Positions 8,011 through 16,306 of a stretch of DNA of 64,000 nt are shown in pieces. Source of the DNA: Armatimonadia bacterium (GTDB taxonomy: Bacteria; Armatimonadota; Zipacnadia; Zipacnadales; JABUFB01); assembly GCA_039679385.1 (NCBI GenBank), contig JBDKVB010000091.1, forward strand, positions 38,113-102,112. Direction: 5' to 3'. Position 1 is the first letter of the stretch, and every line of letters starts with the position of its first letter. Below the pieces are notes generated by a model that searched no databases, had not been told where the DNA came from, and was given only the letters and a program-made list of their open reading frames with translations. Position numbers and translations under genes: made by a program.

Positions 8011-9285
8011 CTAGGTATCGGTGGGCGGCGTCTTCGTCTCCGCTGGCCGGGCGGTTGTGTCCTCTGTCTCCTCATCGCTCTCGCGGGCGAGGCCGACGGC
8101 GTCCTCAATCCTCTCGGTCACCCGACCCAGAGCCGAGAGCGCCATGTGCGCTGCGCGCTGGAGGTCAAAGGCCAGCGGTGCAGCCTTGCCGGGCTTCGTC
8201 TCGACCTCCTGCAGCGGCAACCATCGCGCGAGAATGATCTTGATCGCTGCGGCCGCGGGAGTGGCGATGATCATCCCCGGGACACCCAGGACCTGCACTC
8301 CGGCCATGAGCGCAAAGATGATGACCAGGGGATGCAGTCCCACCTCGCGCCCCAGGACCCTGGGCGTAAGGATGTTGTCGCAGACGAAGTTGATGGTCGT
8401 CATCGCCGCCATCGCGCAGACCGCGGAGATCACCGGATCGTGGGTCGCGGTGATGTAGCCAATGATGATCGCGGCTACGTTCGTCAGGAAGGCGCCGATC
8501 CACGGGACGACGTAGACGACACCGGCCAGGACGCCGACCACAAGCCCATACTGCGTGCCGAAGATGCGACCCAGGACGAAGAGTGCCAGGGTGGCCAGCG
8601 AACCCATGATGAAGCACATGGTCGCCTGGCCGCGAAGGTACTGGCCCAGCATCACGTTCACGCGGCGCCCGATGTCGGCAACGCCGTCGCCGGTCTCCTT
8701 CGACAACATGGCGCGCACCGACCGGCGGAAGGGGTCGATGAACAGCATGAAGTTCAGAGCGATGAAGAGGACCATGAGCAGCAAGCCGAGAAAGGACACC
8801 GAGGCCAACAGAGTGTCGCTGATGAACTTGAGCAGCGAAGGCAGCCTCTCCTGGGCCCAGCCCTGGGCCTGGGTCATCTTCTCGTCCACGAAGGCCATGA
8901 CGTCGTAGTCCGGGAAGTGAGCGCTCAGGTAGGCCCGTGCCCACTGTTCACAGCTCTCATAGCCCTGGACGATCTCCGCGTTGTACTGCGGCCACTGCTT
9001 GACAAGGTGCTGGGTCTGCAAGACCAGCGCCGGAATCCCCCAGGCGCCGACGGCGAACAGGATGCAGGCAAAGACGACCATCGTCAGTGCGACGGCCTGG
9101 CCCCGCGACCACCCACGTGTCTCCAGGCGGTCGAGGAGTGGATCGAGGACGTAGGCGACCGCGAAGCCGGCAGCGAAGAGCCACAGGGTCGGAGCTATCC
9201 GCTGCAGCACCCACATGCTGGCGCTGGCAACAAGAATGCCGACGCAGACCGCAGACATCAGTTGGAGCCAGCGACGCGAATCCAC
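8011..9285 (-). CDS. AI-2E/PerM-family transporter
   Basis: A 424-aa polytopic membrane protein of the AI-2E (formerly DUF20) permease family. Paired N-terminal membrane helices are followed by a long amphipathic extracytoplasmic region (about 75-150) and a C-terminal block of about five helices, including the typical GVVYVVPWIGAFLTNVAA and LGREVGLHPLVIIFALMAG signatures. The charged C-terminal tail ends in a Thr/Pro-rich segment. GTG 9285 is supported by an AGGTGA site about 9 nt upstream. Family members transport varied small solutes or ions, so quorum-signal export should not be assumed. A homologue lies next to alaS in Bacillus (yrrI), so the linkage is old. Confidence 0.92.
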   Translation of the reverse strand: MDSRRWLQLMSAVCVGILVASASMWVLQRIAPTLWLFAAGFAVAYVLDPLLDRLETRGWSRGQAVALTMVVFACILFAVGAWGIPALVLQTQHLVKQWPQYNAEIVQGYESCEQWARAYLSAHFPDYDVMAFVDEKMTQAQGWAQERLPSLLKFISDTLLASVSFLGLLLMVLFIALNFMLFIDPFRRSVRAMLSKETGDGVADIGRRVNVMLGQYLRGQATMCFIMGSLATLALFVLGRIFGTQYGLVVGVLAGVVYVVPWIGAFLTNVAAIIIGYITATHDPVISAVCAMAAMTTINFVCDNILTPRVLGREVGLHPLVIIFALMAGVQVLGVPGMIIATPAAAAIKIILARWLPLQEVETKPGKAAPLAFDLQRAAHMALSALGRVTERIEDAVGLARESDEETEDTTARPAETKTPPTDT

Positions 9286-9375
9286 GGACCCCGGTCACCT
9301 CAGGTGCGGTAGCGGTGCGCAAGCGCCTCGTCACGCCAAGACCTTGGCTTCGGCGTGGCCCGACGCACCGCAGAG

Positions 9376-10113
9376 CTATCGGTCTTTGCCCATGATACGA
9401 CGCAGTTTCTGCAAGGCCCGGTGCTGCAGTCGCGACACGTGCATCTGGGAGATGCCCAGACGATCGCCGACTTCCTGTTGCGACATGTCCTGGAAATAGC
9501 GCAGGAAGAGGATGACGCGCTCACGGTCGGGCAACTGGCGCAGCGCCCGGCGCATCTCATCTTTCTCACCGATGTCCTCAAGGTCAGGATCAAGGGAGCC
9601 GGCTCGTTCCGACTCGGGCACCGTCTCTTCGCCCGAGTTATCGGCGGTCATGGCGTCGATGCTCAGGAGCTCATACTGACGCCCCACTTCGATCGCCTCA
9701 ATGACGTCCTCTTCCTGAACACCCAGTGCCTGCGCCAGCTCGGTATAGGTTGGTGAGCGTCCGTGAGCCTGCGAGAGACCCTCGCTGACCTTCCGCGCCT
9801 TGAGGGAGAGCTCCTGGACCCTGCGCGGCACTCGCACTCCCCAGGTTCGATCGCGGAAGTACCGGCGGATCTCGCCCTTGATCGTGGGGACGGCGAAGGT
9901 GGCGAACTTGGTTCCGCGGAGCGGGTCGAAGCGGTCGACGGCGTGGATCAGCCCCACGTGGCCGACGCTCACGATGTCCTCATACGCCTCGCCCGAGGAC
10001 AGATACTCGCGGGCGACGTGGCGCACCAGCCCCTCATGGCGCTCGATCAGGTAGTCGCGAAGCTCGGGATCCGAGCTACTACGCAACTCCCTGAAAAGCT
10101 CATTGGTTGACAT
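9376..10113 (-). CDS. SigB/SigF-type alternative sigma factor
   Basis: A 245-aa sigma-70-family factor of group 3 (SigB/SigF/SigG type) that would direct RNA polymerase to a stress or developmental regulon. Region 2 contains EDIVSVGHVGLIHAVDRFDP and FATFAVPTIKGEIRRYFRD. Region 3 begins at VRVPRRVQEL. The region 4 helix-turn-helix is MSQQEVGDRLGISQMHVSR. An acidic linker separates regions 3 and 4. ATG 10113 is preferred to an upstream TTG because the protein then begins right before the conserved helix. It is 27 bases after the RsbW-like gene, so sigma, anti-sigma and antagonist form one transcription unit regulated by partner switching. Confidence 0.95.
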   Translation of the reverse strand: MSTNELFRELRSSSDPELRDYLIERHEGLVRHVAREYLSSGEAYEDIVSVGHVGLIHAVDRFDPLRGTKFATFAVPTIKGEIRRYFRDRTWGVRVPRRVQELSLKARKVSEGLSQAHGRSPTYTELAQALGVQEEDVIEAIEVGRQYELLSIDAMTADNSGEETVPESERAGSLDPDLEDIGEKDEMRRALRQLPDRERVILFLRYFQDMSQQEVGDRLGISQMHVSRLQHRALQKLRRIMGKDR

Positions 10114-10140
10114 GGCATCCCAACGAGGTGCCAAAGCACA

Positions 10141-10566
10141 TCACCTCGCCAGACGCTTTAGCATGGTTACCTTGGTACCGCTGCCCGGGGCACTCTCGAT
10201 GCTGACCTCGTCCATGTAGCGGTGCACCAGGTACAGGCCCAGACCGCCCTCCTGGGAGAGGTCGGCCTCGGCATTGAAGTCGCGACTTCCCACATCAAAG
10301 CCGACGCCTTCGTCAATGATCTCGACGGCGAGACCGGTGGGTCGAGGCGTCATCCGTATGACGACGGGACGCAGTTCGCGCCCCTCAAAAGCGTGGTCGA
10401 TGACGTTGGTGAAGACCTCGCTGACGGCGACCTTGAGGTCATCCACATCGTCGACCGTCATGCCGGCACGGGAGGCGACGGCTGCAGCCGCAAGGCGCAC
10501 CACGGCGATATACTTGGCGTCGGGTAGCAGCTTCAGCTCAACGACGTCGGCGCAGACCTCGCTCAC
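10141..10566 (-). CDS. RsbW/SpoIIAB-like anti-sigma kinase
   Basis: A 141-aa GHKL-fold serine kinase/anti-sigma factor. It should bind the adjacent sigma factor and, using ATP, phosphorylate the adjacent STAS antagonist. The N-box is LKVAVSEVFTNVIDHAF, with the catalytic Glu and Mg-binding Asn. The G1 box is DEGVGFD and the G2 box is GGLGLYLVHRYMD, followed by GSGTKVTM. GTG 10566 is supported by a GGAGGT site 8 nt upstream and by a 4-base GTGA overlap with the STAS stop codon. The product is close to the usual family length. Anti-sigma function is inferred from family and context. Confidence 0.93.
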   Translation of the reverse strand: MSEVCADVVELKLLPDAKYIAVVRLAAAAVASRAGMTVDDVDDLKVAVSEVFTNVIDHAFEGRELRPVVIRMTPRPTGLAVEIIDEGVGFDVGSRDFNAEADLSQEGGLGLYLVHRYMDEVSIESAPGSGTKVTMLKRLAR

Positions 10567-10958
10567 TGCCCCGCACCTCCCTGGGCGGTGGCCTGACAAC
10601 CACCGCGGGCGGCGCGTTCGCCGGCCAGGGTCTCCACTGCCCGCCCGAAATCGTCCTGAACGTTGAGCAGCTCAGCGGTGCCGGAGACATCGAAGACGCG
10701 GCGGATGTTCGGGCGTCCGCATACGACGGCCAGGTCGCCGTTCTTCTCGCCGGCCCGCTTCACTCCACCAATGAGGATTCCGAGAGCCACGCTGTCGATG
10801 TACTCGGCCTGCCGCATGTCGATGACAAGCCAGGCGACGCCCTCGTCCAACGCGGCGGTGATTGCTTCGAGCAGACGCGGGGCTGTGTAGGCGTCCAGCT
10901 CGCCCTCGATGGCGATGTTCTTGAGCCAACCGTCGATGAGGTCAGGCTGAATTCTCAA
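10563..10958 (-). CDS. STAS-domain anti-sigma factor antagonist
   Basis: A 131-aa STAS-domain protein of the SpoIIAA/RsbV type, which frees the sigma factor when unphosphorylated. The core is GELDAYTAPRLLEA, then YIDSVALGILIGG. The serine after Asp (about S56) matches the phosphorylated position of SpoIIAA/RsbV, but the next residues are V-A rather than the usual S/T-G. A C-terminal extension of about 25 residues (ERAARGGCQATAQGG) is low complexity. TTG 10958 is preferred because an AAGGTGA site sits 5 nt upstream; GTG 10967 is the alternative. It overlaps the end of rarA by 17 bases and the rsbW-like gene by 4. Confidence 0.88.
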   Translation of the reverse strand: MRIQPDLIDGWLKNIAIEGELDAYTAPRLLEAITAALDEGVAWLVIDMRQAEYIDSVALGILIGGVKRAGEKNGDLAVVCGRPNIRRVFDVSGTAELLNVQDDFGRAVETLAGERAARGGCQATAQGGAGQ

Positions 10959-12324
10959 CGCTCTCACCTTTGGTGGAGCCGCTATCCTTGTCCTTGGCCG
11001 CCGAGTCGTCGGGCTGCGTCGTCTGACGCGCCTGCTGCAGAGCGGCCAGGTGGGCGGCGATCTTTTGCTCGCGTGGGTTATCCTTCGGCGTGTAGAACCG
11101 ACGGCCCTGAAGGCCTGGTGGCAGGTAGTCCTGGCCGACCCAGCCGCCGGGGTAGTCGTGCGGATAGAGGTACTCGGACCTTGCGTCGCCGGGTCGCATG
11201 CCGCCTGCCAGATGCCCGGGGACGGCGGACGCACCCTCTGCACGGACGGCCTCCCGGGCCGCCGCAATGGCCGCGCAGGCCGAGTTGCTCTTGGGCGCCA
11301 GGGCCAGGTACAAAGCCGCCATTGCCAGCGGAATCTGGGCCTCCGGTAGGCCTACGTATTCTACCGCATCCGCCGCGGCAACCGCAACCCTGAGCGCCAG
11401 CGGGTCGGCCAGCCCGACGTCCTCTGCAGACTGGATGAGGATCCGCCGTGCGATGAAGCGCGGGTCCTCTCCGGCCTCGAGCATCTTCGCCAACCAATAC
11501 ATAGTGGCGTCCGGATCCGAACCGCGCATACTCTTGATGAAGGCCGAGATCGTGTCGTAGTGCTCGTCGCCGGCGCGGTCGTACTTGAGGACCGGCTGCT
11601 GGAGCGCCGCCTCCGCTCCTGCAAGATCGATGCGGCGACGTCCCTCCGCGTCAGGCTCTGCGGTGATGGCAGCCAGTTCCAGCGCTCCCAGAGCCACTCG
11701 AGCGTCACCGTCGGCAGCCTCACACAGGTGCTCCAGGGCGTCCTCGTCGACGTCAGCTCCGAGCGAGGCCACGCCTCGTTCCGCGTCGGTGAGGGCGCGT
11801 TGCACCAGCTCCCTCAGGTCCGCCGTTGAGAGCTTCTCCAGGCCGAACAGCCGACAGCGGGAAAGCAGCGGAGCGATGACACTAAAGTACGGGTTCTCGG
11901 TGGTCGCACCGATGAGCGTGAAGGAGCCGTCCTCGACGTAGGGGAGAAGCTGGTCCTGCTGGGCTTTGTTCAGTCGGTGGATCTCATCGATGAAGAGGAT
12001 GGTGCGCCGGTTGTGCAAGGTCAGGGCTTCGCGTGCACTCTTGGCAGCCTCGCGAATCTCCTTCACGCCGGCCGAGACGGCCGAGAGCTCCAGGAAACGA
12101 TGCTCGGTCTGTCCGGCAACCACTCGCGCAAGAGTGCTCTTGCCGGTGCCGGCAGGGCCATGGAGAATCACCGAGGGAAGGCGGTCGCGGTCGAGGGCAC
12201 GACGGAACACAGAACCCGGCGCAGTCAGGTGAGACTGGCCCACCACTTCCTCCAGGGAACGGGGCCGCATCCTCGCCGCCAGGGGCGTCCCACTGGGGTC
12301 CTGGGGGGTGTCAAAAAGGGTCAT
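10942..12324 (-). CDS. rarA: Replication-associated recombination protein A (RarA/MgsA)
   Basis: A 460-aa AAA+ ATPase of the clamp-loader clade that acts at stalled replication forks. Walker A is GPAGTGKST, Walker B is TILFIDEIHRLNK, and sensor 1 is LIGATTENPYF followed by the arginine-finger region LLSRCRLF. The C-terminal tetramerisation part contains YDTISAFIKSMRGSDPDA and ends with GRRFYTPKD. A charged tail of about 35 residues follows. No strong Shine-Dalgarno site precedes ATG 12324. It is the first gene of the long minus-strand unit, and its last codons overlap the STAS gene. A candidate structured RNA and promoter lie upstream. Confidence 0.96.
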   Translation of the reverse strand: MTLFDTPQDPSGTPLAARMRPRSLEEVVGQSHLTAPGSVFRRALDRDRLPSVILHGPAGTGKSTLARVVAGQTEHRFLELSAVSAGVKEIREAAKSAREALTLHNRRTILFIDEIHRLNKAQQDQLLPYVEDGSFTLIGATTENPYFSVIAPLLSRCRLFGLEKLSTADLRELVQRALTDAERGVASLGADVDEDALEHLCEAADGDARVALGALELAAITAEPDAEGRRRIDLAGAEAALQQPVLKYDRAGDEHYDTISAFIKSMRGSDPDATMYWLAKMLEAGEDPRFIARRILIQSAEDVGLADPLALRVAVAAADAVEYVGLPEAQIPLAMAALYLALAPKSNSACAAIAAAREAVRAEGASAVPGHLAGGMRPGDARSEYLYPHDYPGGWVGQDYLPPGLQGRRFYTPKDNPREQKIAAHLAALQQARQTTQPDDSAAKDKDSGSTKGESVENSA

Positions 12325-12432
12325 GGGATTCCGGGCAGGTGGAGTGGGGAAGGCCAGGCGTGAACTGCAGCCCTACGGGGTCAGCAGTGACTGTGGGCCG
12401 CAGCACCCGTGGTCTACCCCCTGAGGGGAACA

Positions 12433-12656
12433 CAAAAGAGGCTCCCCGCAAATGCCGTGCCTCCTCAAGTTTTCGGACCCACAATTAATGTGGGTGCTCT
12501 CCCACCTACATTGCATATCCCGTGTGGTCCGCTCCTGCCCGGGCAGTGGCGCAACCAGAGGCGAGACGTCGCGTTGCAGACGGAGCCCGAGCTCCCTAAT
12601 CGCAGGTGTTGGGCCGAAACTGTTGGACGTCACGCGCAGCGCAGGGAAACCTCTTG
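12433..12656 (-). ncRNA. Candidate structured RNA upstream of rarA, possibly 6S RNA-like
   Basis: On the minus strand a promoter (12664-12692) would start a transcript near 12656. Its 5' part GAGGUUUCCC (12653-12644) can pair over 10 contiguous bases with GGGGAGCCUC (12447-12438), extended by three pairs past a bulge. A U-rich CUUUUGUG follows directly. Inside are GCGUGACGUC/GACGUCUCGC, GGAGC-UCGG-GCUCC and ACCCACA/UGUGGGU stems. A closed-end rod of about 216 nt next to rarA fits 6S RNA, which I recall being syntenic with rarA in several phyla. No 6S consensus was tested. The alternative is a long rarA leader with an attenuator. Confidence 0.42.
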
Positions 12657-12663
12657 CACCTGG

Positions 12664-12692
12664 ATTATACCTGCAGCAGGAGGGCTTTGCAA
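12664..12692 (-). promoter_or_regulatory. Minus-strand sigma-70-type promoter upstream of rarA
   Basis: On the minus strand there is a -35 TTGCAA (12692-12687), a 17-nt spacer and a perfect -10 TATAAT (12669-12664). Predicted start is near 12656, about 330 nt before the rarA ATG, leaving room for a structured leader or separate small RNA. Confidence 0.7.
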
Positions 12693-12874
12693 GGCAGCAC
12701 ACCTTCGCAGAAGGTGTCGACAGGCATGCAGGAATCCCTCACACCGGCGAGGAAAGGTCCCCCGATGATCGGCGGCGTCATGGTTTTGCGGTGGTCGATA
12801 TCCGTTGCCGCCAAAGCGCCTGGGTGACGACGCGGTGCGGGTAGAGGGTGGCCGATTGCCAGGCGGCTGTTTTG
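12693..12874. other. Intergenic stretch between divergent promoters; no gene seen
   Basis: This is the middle of the 753-base gap between rarA and pilB. It contains a small perfect hairpin (ACACCTTC-GCA-GAAGGTGT, 12699-12717) without a T-tract. Short open frames cross it in several directions, but none has a plausible ribosome-binding site or recognisable protein. I see no gene here. Confidence 0.5.
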
Positions 12875-12904
12875 TTGACTTGCGGTTGTGGCGTGACCTA
12901 TAAT
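12875..12904 (+). promoter_or_regulatory. Sigma-70-type promoter of the pilus ATPase operon
   Basis: TTGACT (12875-12880), an 18-nt spacer and a perfect TATAAT (12899-12904). Transcription would start near 12911, giving pilB a leader of about 165 nt. Confidence 0.8.
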
Positions 12905-13059
12905 GCAACGTGCCATAAGGCGGACGGCGATCTGGCGGGCCGGGATGCCCTCGGCTTGCGCCTGACCTTTCGCCGACAGGCTGTTGCTCCGGTTACGGCT
13001 CAGCGGGCCGCCCGGCACCGAGCGTCTCGTCACATCGCACCATCATACGGGGACTTCCT

Positions 13060-13075
13060 ACCTCACGCGAGAGGT
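13060..13075 (+). promoter_or_regulatory. Hairpin covering the pilB ribosome-binding site
   Basis: ACCTC (13060-13064) is complementary to GAGGT (13071-13075) across a 6-nt loop, with a possible extra U-G pair. The 3' arm is the pilB Shine-Dalgarno sequence itself, 2 nt before ATG 13078. This could lower translation unless opened. The stem is short, so it is only suggestive. Confidence 0.35.
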
Positions 13076-13077
13076 GT

Positions 13078-14919
13078 ATGGCCATGCGCAGGCCTGTCGG
13101 CGGTCGCAAGCAGATTGGTCAGATGCTCATCGAAAAGGGCCTGATTACCGAGCAGCAACTCAACGATGCGCTCGCGACCCAGAGCCAGACGACCGGAGAG
13201 ATGCTGGGCCAAGTCCTCATCACTCTAGGTTTCGTCGATCGAGTCCCCCTCTATGAGACCCTCGCCGAGCAATTGCGCGTGCCCTTCGTCGACCTGTCCA
13301 AGCAGCCGGTCGATGCGAATGTGGCCTCCCTGGTCCCCCGTGAGATCCTCGAACGCTACAACGCTGTGCCGGTGGGCCGTGGCGATGGCTGCATCCGTGT
13401 AGCGATGGCTGAACCTGGTGACGTCATCGCAGCCGACGACCTCAAGATGCATCTGCAGCAGGCCGTCGAGCCGCTTCTGGCCGACCCCGAATCGATCCAG
13501 ATTGCGATCAGCGGCGCCTTCGAACGGCGGGGTGGTGGCGCCGGCGGAACTCCACCACCGGTCGCTGCAGCTTCCTCCGCCACCGGCACCGACGGCAGCA
13601 CCACGAACTTCGAAGGGCTGGACATGCGAGCCCTCACCGAGTCCGTGCGTACGTCAGGCATGCTCGGTGGCGAGGACACCTACGAAAACAAGGAGACGCG
13701 GGTCACCACGGACCGCGTGGCCGACGTCGCCGATGAAGCCCCGATCATCAAGATCGCCAAGGTCATCCTGCAGCGCGCTATCCAGGACCGCGCCAGCGAC
13801 ATCCACGTCGAGCCCTACCGAGACAAAGTCCGTGTGCGTTATCGGATCGACGGCGTGCTCCACGACATGATGCAGGTTCCCAAACACGTACACGCGCCGC
13901 TCGTCTCCCGGTACAAGATCATGTCGGAGATGAACATCGCAGAGCGTCGTGTTCCTCAGGACGGCCGCATCCATGTGCGGCACGCCGGCAAGGACTACGA
14001 CCTGCGCTGCTCCGTCATTCCGACTACCGGTGGCGAGAAGTTCGTCATGCGGATCCTCGACAAGAGCTCCATCGAGATCGGTCTGGAAGCCCTTGGCTTC
14101 GATCGCAGCATGCTTGCCGACCTCGAGAAACTGATCCGCCAGCCGAACGGCATGATCCTTTCCACCGGTCCGACGGGTTCGGGCAAAACGACCACGCAGT
14201 ACTCGATTCTGAACCGCATCAACTCGGTTGAGATCAACATCATCACGGTTGAGGACCCAGTCGAGTACCAGCTCGATGGTATCGCTCAGGTACACGTGAA
14301 CCGCAAGGCTGGTCTGACCTTCGCCATCGCGCTGAAGTACTTCCTGCGCCAGGACCCGGACATCATCCTGGTCGGAGAGATCCGTGACCTCGAGACTTCA
14401 GAAATCGCCATCCAGGCAGCTCTCACCGGTCACCTTGTCTTGAGCACCCTGCACACGAATGACGCTCCGTCAACCGTTACGCGTCTGGTTGATATGGGTG
14501 TTGAACCCTTCCTTATCTCTTCCTCGGTTATCGCCTCCCTTTCGCAGCGTCTGGCGCGGCGCATCTGCCCGGACTGCAAGGAGCCCTATGAACCGCGGAA
14601 GGATGCACTGCTCGGCTTTGGGTTCGACCCCGATGCCTCCGAGAACCGGGACATGGTCTTCTACCACGGGCGCGGCTGCGAGAAGTGCCGCCACACCGGG
14701 TACCGTGGTCGCGTCGGCGTGTACGAGCTCATGACCATGAACCAGGAGATCGCCGAGCTTATCGTCAAGCGCGCCTCTGCGGGTCAGATCAAGGAAGCGG
14801 CCCTCGCGGCCGGCATGATCACTCTTCAGAAGGACGGCTTCCGCAAGGTTCTGTCGGGTATGACCACGGTTGAAGAGCTGACCCGTATCGTCTTCACAGC
14901 CGGCAGCTACGCGGGCTAG
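13078..14919 (+). CDS. pilB: Type IV pilus extension ATPase PilB (GspE family)
   Basis: A 613-aa hexameric ATPase that powers pilus polymerisation at the inner membrane. The N-terminal MshEN/GSPII_E domain starts IGQMLIEKGLITEQQL (about 10-160). A Gly/Pro/Ser linker follows (about 140-180), then the N2 domain (ASDIHVEPY). The ATPase core has Walker A GPTGSGKT at residues 364-371, the Asp box and Walker B-like DPDIILVGEIRD, and the His box GHLVLSTLHTNDA. A zinc site of two CxxC pairs (CPDC and CEKC) precedes the C-terminal domain. MshEN domains in relatives bind c-di-GMP, a possible control. ATG 13078 follows a GAGAGGTG site. First gene of the plus-strand pilus operon. Confidence 0.97.
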   Translation: MAMRRPVGGRKQIGQMLIEKGLITEQQLNDALATQSQTTGEMLGQVLITLGFVDRVPLYETLAEQLRVPFVDLSKQPVDANVASLVPREILERYNAVPVGRGDGCIRVAMAEPGDVIAADDLKMHLQQAVEPLLADPESIQIAISGAFERRGGGAGGTPPPVAAASSATGTDGSTTNFEGLDMRALTESVRTSGMLGGEDTYENKETRVTTDRVADVADEAPIIKIAKVILQRAIQDRASDIHVEPYRDKVRVRYRIDGVLHDMMQVPKHVHAPLVSRYKIMSEMNIAERRVPQDGRIHVRHAGKDYDLRCSVIPTTGGEKFVMRILDKSSIEIGLEALGFDRSMLADLEKLIRQPNGMILSTGPTGSGKTTTQYSILNRINSVEINIITVEDPVEYQLDGIAQVHVNRKAGLTFAIALKYFLRQDPDIILVGEIRDLETSEIAIQAALTGHLVLSTLHTNDAPSTVTRLVDMGVEPFLISSSVIASLSQRLARRICPDCKEPYEPRKDALLGFGFDPDASENRDMVFYHGRGCEKCRHTGYRGRVGVYELMTMNQEIAELIVKRASAGQIKEAALAAGMITLQKDGFRKVLSGMTTVEELTRIVFTAGSYAG

Positions 14920-14980
14920 ACAGATCGCGCCCGGCGTGGCGCAGCGGCATGCTTCATCCGCAGAAGGATGGTCTCTCACG

Positions 14981-16117
14981 ATGGTACAGAACGCCAACGG
15001 TACTGGGGCCGCAGCGCAGTCCCAGGTCAAGCGTCCGAGCCGCAAGCCGGTTGAGGATGTCCACATTGACGAGCTGCTCGAGATCATGGTCAACAACAAC
15101 GCCTCCGACCTTCACCTGGCCGTTGGTTTGCCACCCATGATGCGCATCGACGGTGAGCTCAAACCTACTCGCTACGAGGTCATGACTCCTCCGATCGCGC
15201 AGCGGATGATCTACGACGTCCTCACCGACGACCAGATCCAGCGCTTTGAAACCAACCTCGAACTCGACTGCTCTTATCAGATGCGTCAGATCGCCCGGTT
15301 CCGTGTCAACGTTTTCCGCGACAAGGGTACCGTGGCGAGCGCTTTGCGTCTGATCCCCCAGAAAGTGCCGACGATCCAGCAGCTCGGCCTGCCTGCCATC
15401 GTTGAGGACTTGGCACGCCGGCCGCGTGGACTGGTGCTCGTGACCGGGCCAACCGGTAGCGGCAAGTCGACCACTCTGGCCTCCATCATCCACCAGATCA
15501 ACACCGAGCGGTCCGAGCATATCATCACGGTTGAGGACCCCATCGAGTACCTGCACACGCACAGGAAGTGCATCATCAACCAGCGTGAACTGGGCCAGGA
15601 CACCCTGACCTTCAACGCAGCACTTCGCTCGGCTCTTCGTGAAGACCCCGACGTCATCCTCGTTGGTGAAATGCGTGACCTGGAGACCATCCAGTTGGCG
15701 ATCACCTGCGCGGAAACCGGTCACCTTGTCATGGCGACCCTGCACACAAACAACGCGGCCGAGTCCGTCGACCGCATGATCGACGTCTTCCCGTCGGACG
15801 AGCAGGAGCAGATCCGCGTCCAGCTCTCCAACAACCTGGTGGCAATCATGTCACAGCAGTTGCTACCTCGCGCGGGGCAGCCGGGCCGCGTCGCAGCGAT
15901 CGAGGTTATGGTCGCCAGTGCCGCCATCCGCAACCTCATCCGCGAGAACAAGGCCCACCAGATGCACTCGATCATCCAGACCAGCGCGGAAGCCGGCATG
16001 CAGTCTATGGACCAGGCGCTGCGCGATCTGTACAAGCAGAGCCTCATTACCTACGAGACCGCCATGCGCCGGTCGCACAACCCGGACGAGTTGGAGAAAC
16101 TTATCCACGGCGAATAG
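14981..16117 (+). CDS. pilT: Type IV pilus retraction ATPase PilT
   Basis: A 378-aa ATPase that drives pilus retraction and twitching. The PAS-like N-terminal domain starts at VHIDELLEIMVNNNASDLHL. Walker A is GPTGSGKS at residues 156-163. The Asp box/Walker B region includes REDPDVILVGEMRDLET, and the His box is GHLVMATLHTN. The C-terminal segment includes AIEVMVASAAIRNLIRENK, close to the AIRNLIRE motif known to be needed for retraction in PilT proteins. ATG 14981 follows GAAGGATGG; upstream GTG 14936 would add 15 residues not seen in the family. It is 61 bases after pilB. An N-terminal Ala/Lys extension of about 25 residues is slightly unusual. Confidence 0.96.
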   Translation: MVQNANGTGAAAQSQVKRPSRKPVEDVHIDELLEIMVNNNASDLHLAVGLPPMMRIDGELKPTRYEVMTPPIAQRMIYDVLTDDQIQRFETNLELDCSYQMRQIARFRVNVFRDKGTVASALRLIPQKVPTIQQLGLPAIVEDLARRPRGLVLVTGPTGSGKSTTLASIIHQINTERSEHIITVEDPIEYLHTHRKCIINQRELGQDTLTFNAALRSALREDPDVILVGEMRDLETIQLAITCAETGHLVMATLHTNNAAESVDRMIDVFPSDEQEQIRVQLSNNLVAIMSQQLLPRAGQPGRVAAIEVMVASAAIRNLIRENKAHQMHSIIQTSAEAGMQSMDQALRDLYKQSLITYETAMRRSHNPDELEKLIHGE

Positions 16118-16306
16118 GGCAGAACTGAGGCACTTCCCCGCCGCGTCGGGTGTTGAAGAGGGTAACGTGCCGGTAAACATTAGGTTTAGGGTGGGGATGG
16201 GCGCAGCCGATACTCTAGTGGCAGGCTTCTCGGGGGAAGGCTTCCCCGTGTTTCACGCCCCGTCGTTCGCACGACGTGAGGTTGTGGAAGAAGGAGTGAA
16301 CCGCGA

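Noticed and set aside
8011..9285. Autoinducer-2 exporter role for the permease
   Set aside because: Only the family name suggests it; no luxS or quorum genes are nearby and family members have diverse substrates.
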